Assembly: GCA_900555375.1 (NCBI GenBank)
Contig: USLC01000024.1
Span: 1 to 8,221, forward strand
Origin: an uncultured Eubacteriales bacterium
GTDB lineage: Bacteria > Bacillota > Clostridia > Monoglobales > Monoglobaceae
Direction of reading: 5' to 3'
DNA: 8,221 nt
Positions 8,057 through 8,221 of this stretch are shown piece after piece. Made by a program: the position numbers and the translations under genes. The first letter of the stretch is position 1; each line of letters opens with the position of its first letter. A model generated the notes under the pieces. That model ran no database searches, was not told where the DNA came from, and saw only the letters and a list, made by a program, of their open reading frames with translations.

Positions 8057-8071
8057 AAAATATGGTATAAT
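8043..8071 (+). promoter_or_regulatory. Sigma-A-type promoter for the oxidoreductase gene
   Basis: TTGCAT (8043-8048) and a consensus TATAAT (8066-8071) are separated by 17 bases. A TG pair at 8063-8064 makes an extended -10 element, which compensates for the weaker -35. AT-rich sequence lies upstream. Transcription would start near 8078, giving a leader of about 40 bases before the ATG at 8120. Confidence 0.75.
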
Positions 8072-8100
8072 GTAAAAATGGTATTAAAGCTGTATATATT

Positions 8101-8108
8101 AAAGGAGA
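8101..8108 (+). promoter_or_regulatory. Ribosome binding site of the oxidoreductase gene
   Basis: AAAGGAGA lies 11 bases upstream of the ATG at 8120, slightly longer spacing than the other genes here. No competing start codon lies closer in this frame. Confidence 0.75.
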
Positions 8109-8119
8109 CGCAGAACAAA

Positions 8120-8221
8120 ATGGAATCGATAACTTTAAACCGTTCTGTTCCTGTTAACGGTCATTATGATATTATTGTTGCCGGGGGCGGCGTAGCGGGT
8201 GTGGCCGCGGCCGTCAGCGCG
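8120..8221 (+). CDS. FAD-dependent oxidoreductase, N-terminal fragment (3' end outside window)
   Basis: Only 34 codons are present and the frame is open at the window edge. After a short polar lead, residues 16-34 read YDIIVAGGGVAGVAAAVSA, a Rossmann dinucleotide-binding strand-turn-helix with the GxGxxG glycines at 22, 24 and 27. This is the start of an FAD-binding flavoprotein; the YDIIVAGGG...GVAAA pattern after a short lead is typical of the FAD_oxidored type (PF12831) often found near carbohydrate genes in Clostridia, Lentisphaerae and Planctomycetes. Fumarate reductase-like or FAD-dependent dehydrogenase families cannot be ruled out from so little sequence. It has its own promoter, so it may be expressed separately from the four genes before it. 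Confidence 0.75.
   Translation, partial: MESITLNRSVPVNGHYDIIVAGGGVAGVAAAVSA

Larger units (their letters stand above)
7977..8119 (+). other. AT-rich intergenic region between the GH130 and oxidoreductase genes
   Basis: This is the longest non-coding stretch in the window. Its second half is strongly AT-rich and holds a promoter, an inverted repeat and a ribosome binding site. I see no GC-rich hairpin followed by a T run, so no clear intrinsic terminator separates the two genes; some read-through from the upstream set is possible. Confidence 0.75.

Overview
The window looks like part of a surface-polysaccharide utilisation locus from a Gram-positive, Clostridia-type (Firmicutes/Bacillota) bacterium, probably an uncultured gut or other anaerobic plant-fibre degrader. 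The evidence is the domain types (copper amine oxidase-like N-terminal domain, S-layer homology (SLH) domains), strong purine-rich ribosome binding sites, Gram-positive-style signal peptides, and heavy use of ATA and AGA codons at moderate GC. Genus cannot be fixed from the sequence. Pectin- and hemicellulose-degrading Clostridia with many SLH proteins are a reasonable comparison, but this is inference.

Layout: all genes are on the + strand. (1) Positions 1-2571 hold the 3' part of a large multidomain GH10 (endo-xylanase family) protein; its 5' end lies outside the window. (2) Positions 2600-4264 hold a secreted protein with three C-terminal SLH domains and an unassigned N-terminal two thirds. 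(3) Positions 4300-6996 hold a secreted 898-residue protein with degenerate N-terminal SLH repeats and a long beta-rich region of unknown function. (4) Positions 7011-7976 hold a leaderless, presumably cytoplasmic GH130 mannoside phosphorylase-type enzyme. The gaps between these four genes are 28, 35 and 14 bases, each carrying a ribosome binding site and no visible promoter or terminator, so they look like one transcription unit. (5) After a 143-base AT-rich gap with a good sigma-A-type promoter, positions 8120-8221 hold the first 34 codons of an FAD-dependent oxidoreductase that runs off the window.

How they may work together (inference): the GH10 protein would cut a beta-linked polysaccharide outside the cell, the SLH proteins would sit on the cell wall nearby and may help bind substrate or organise the surface, and the GH130 enzyme would phosphorolyse imported mannose-containing oligosaccharides inside. 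No transporter, regulator or second glycosidase is in the window. Xylanase-family and mannoside-phosphorylase-family genes in one unit point either to a mixed substrate or to an altered specificity of one enzyme; the GH10 domain does depart from the usual family in several subsite residues. I found no RNA genes, mobile elements, CRISPR arrays or long repeats. No non-coding stretch exceeds 300 bases.
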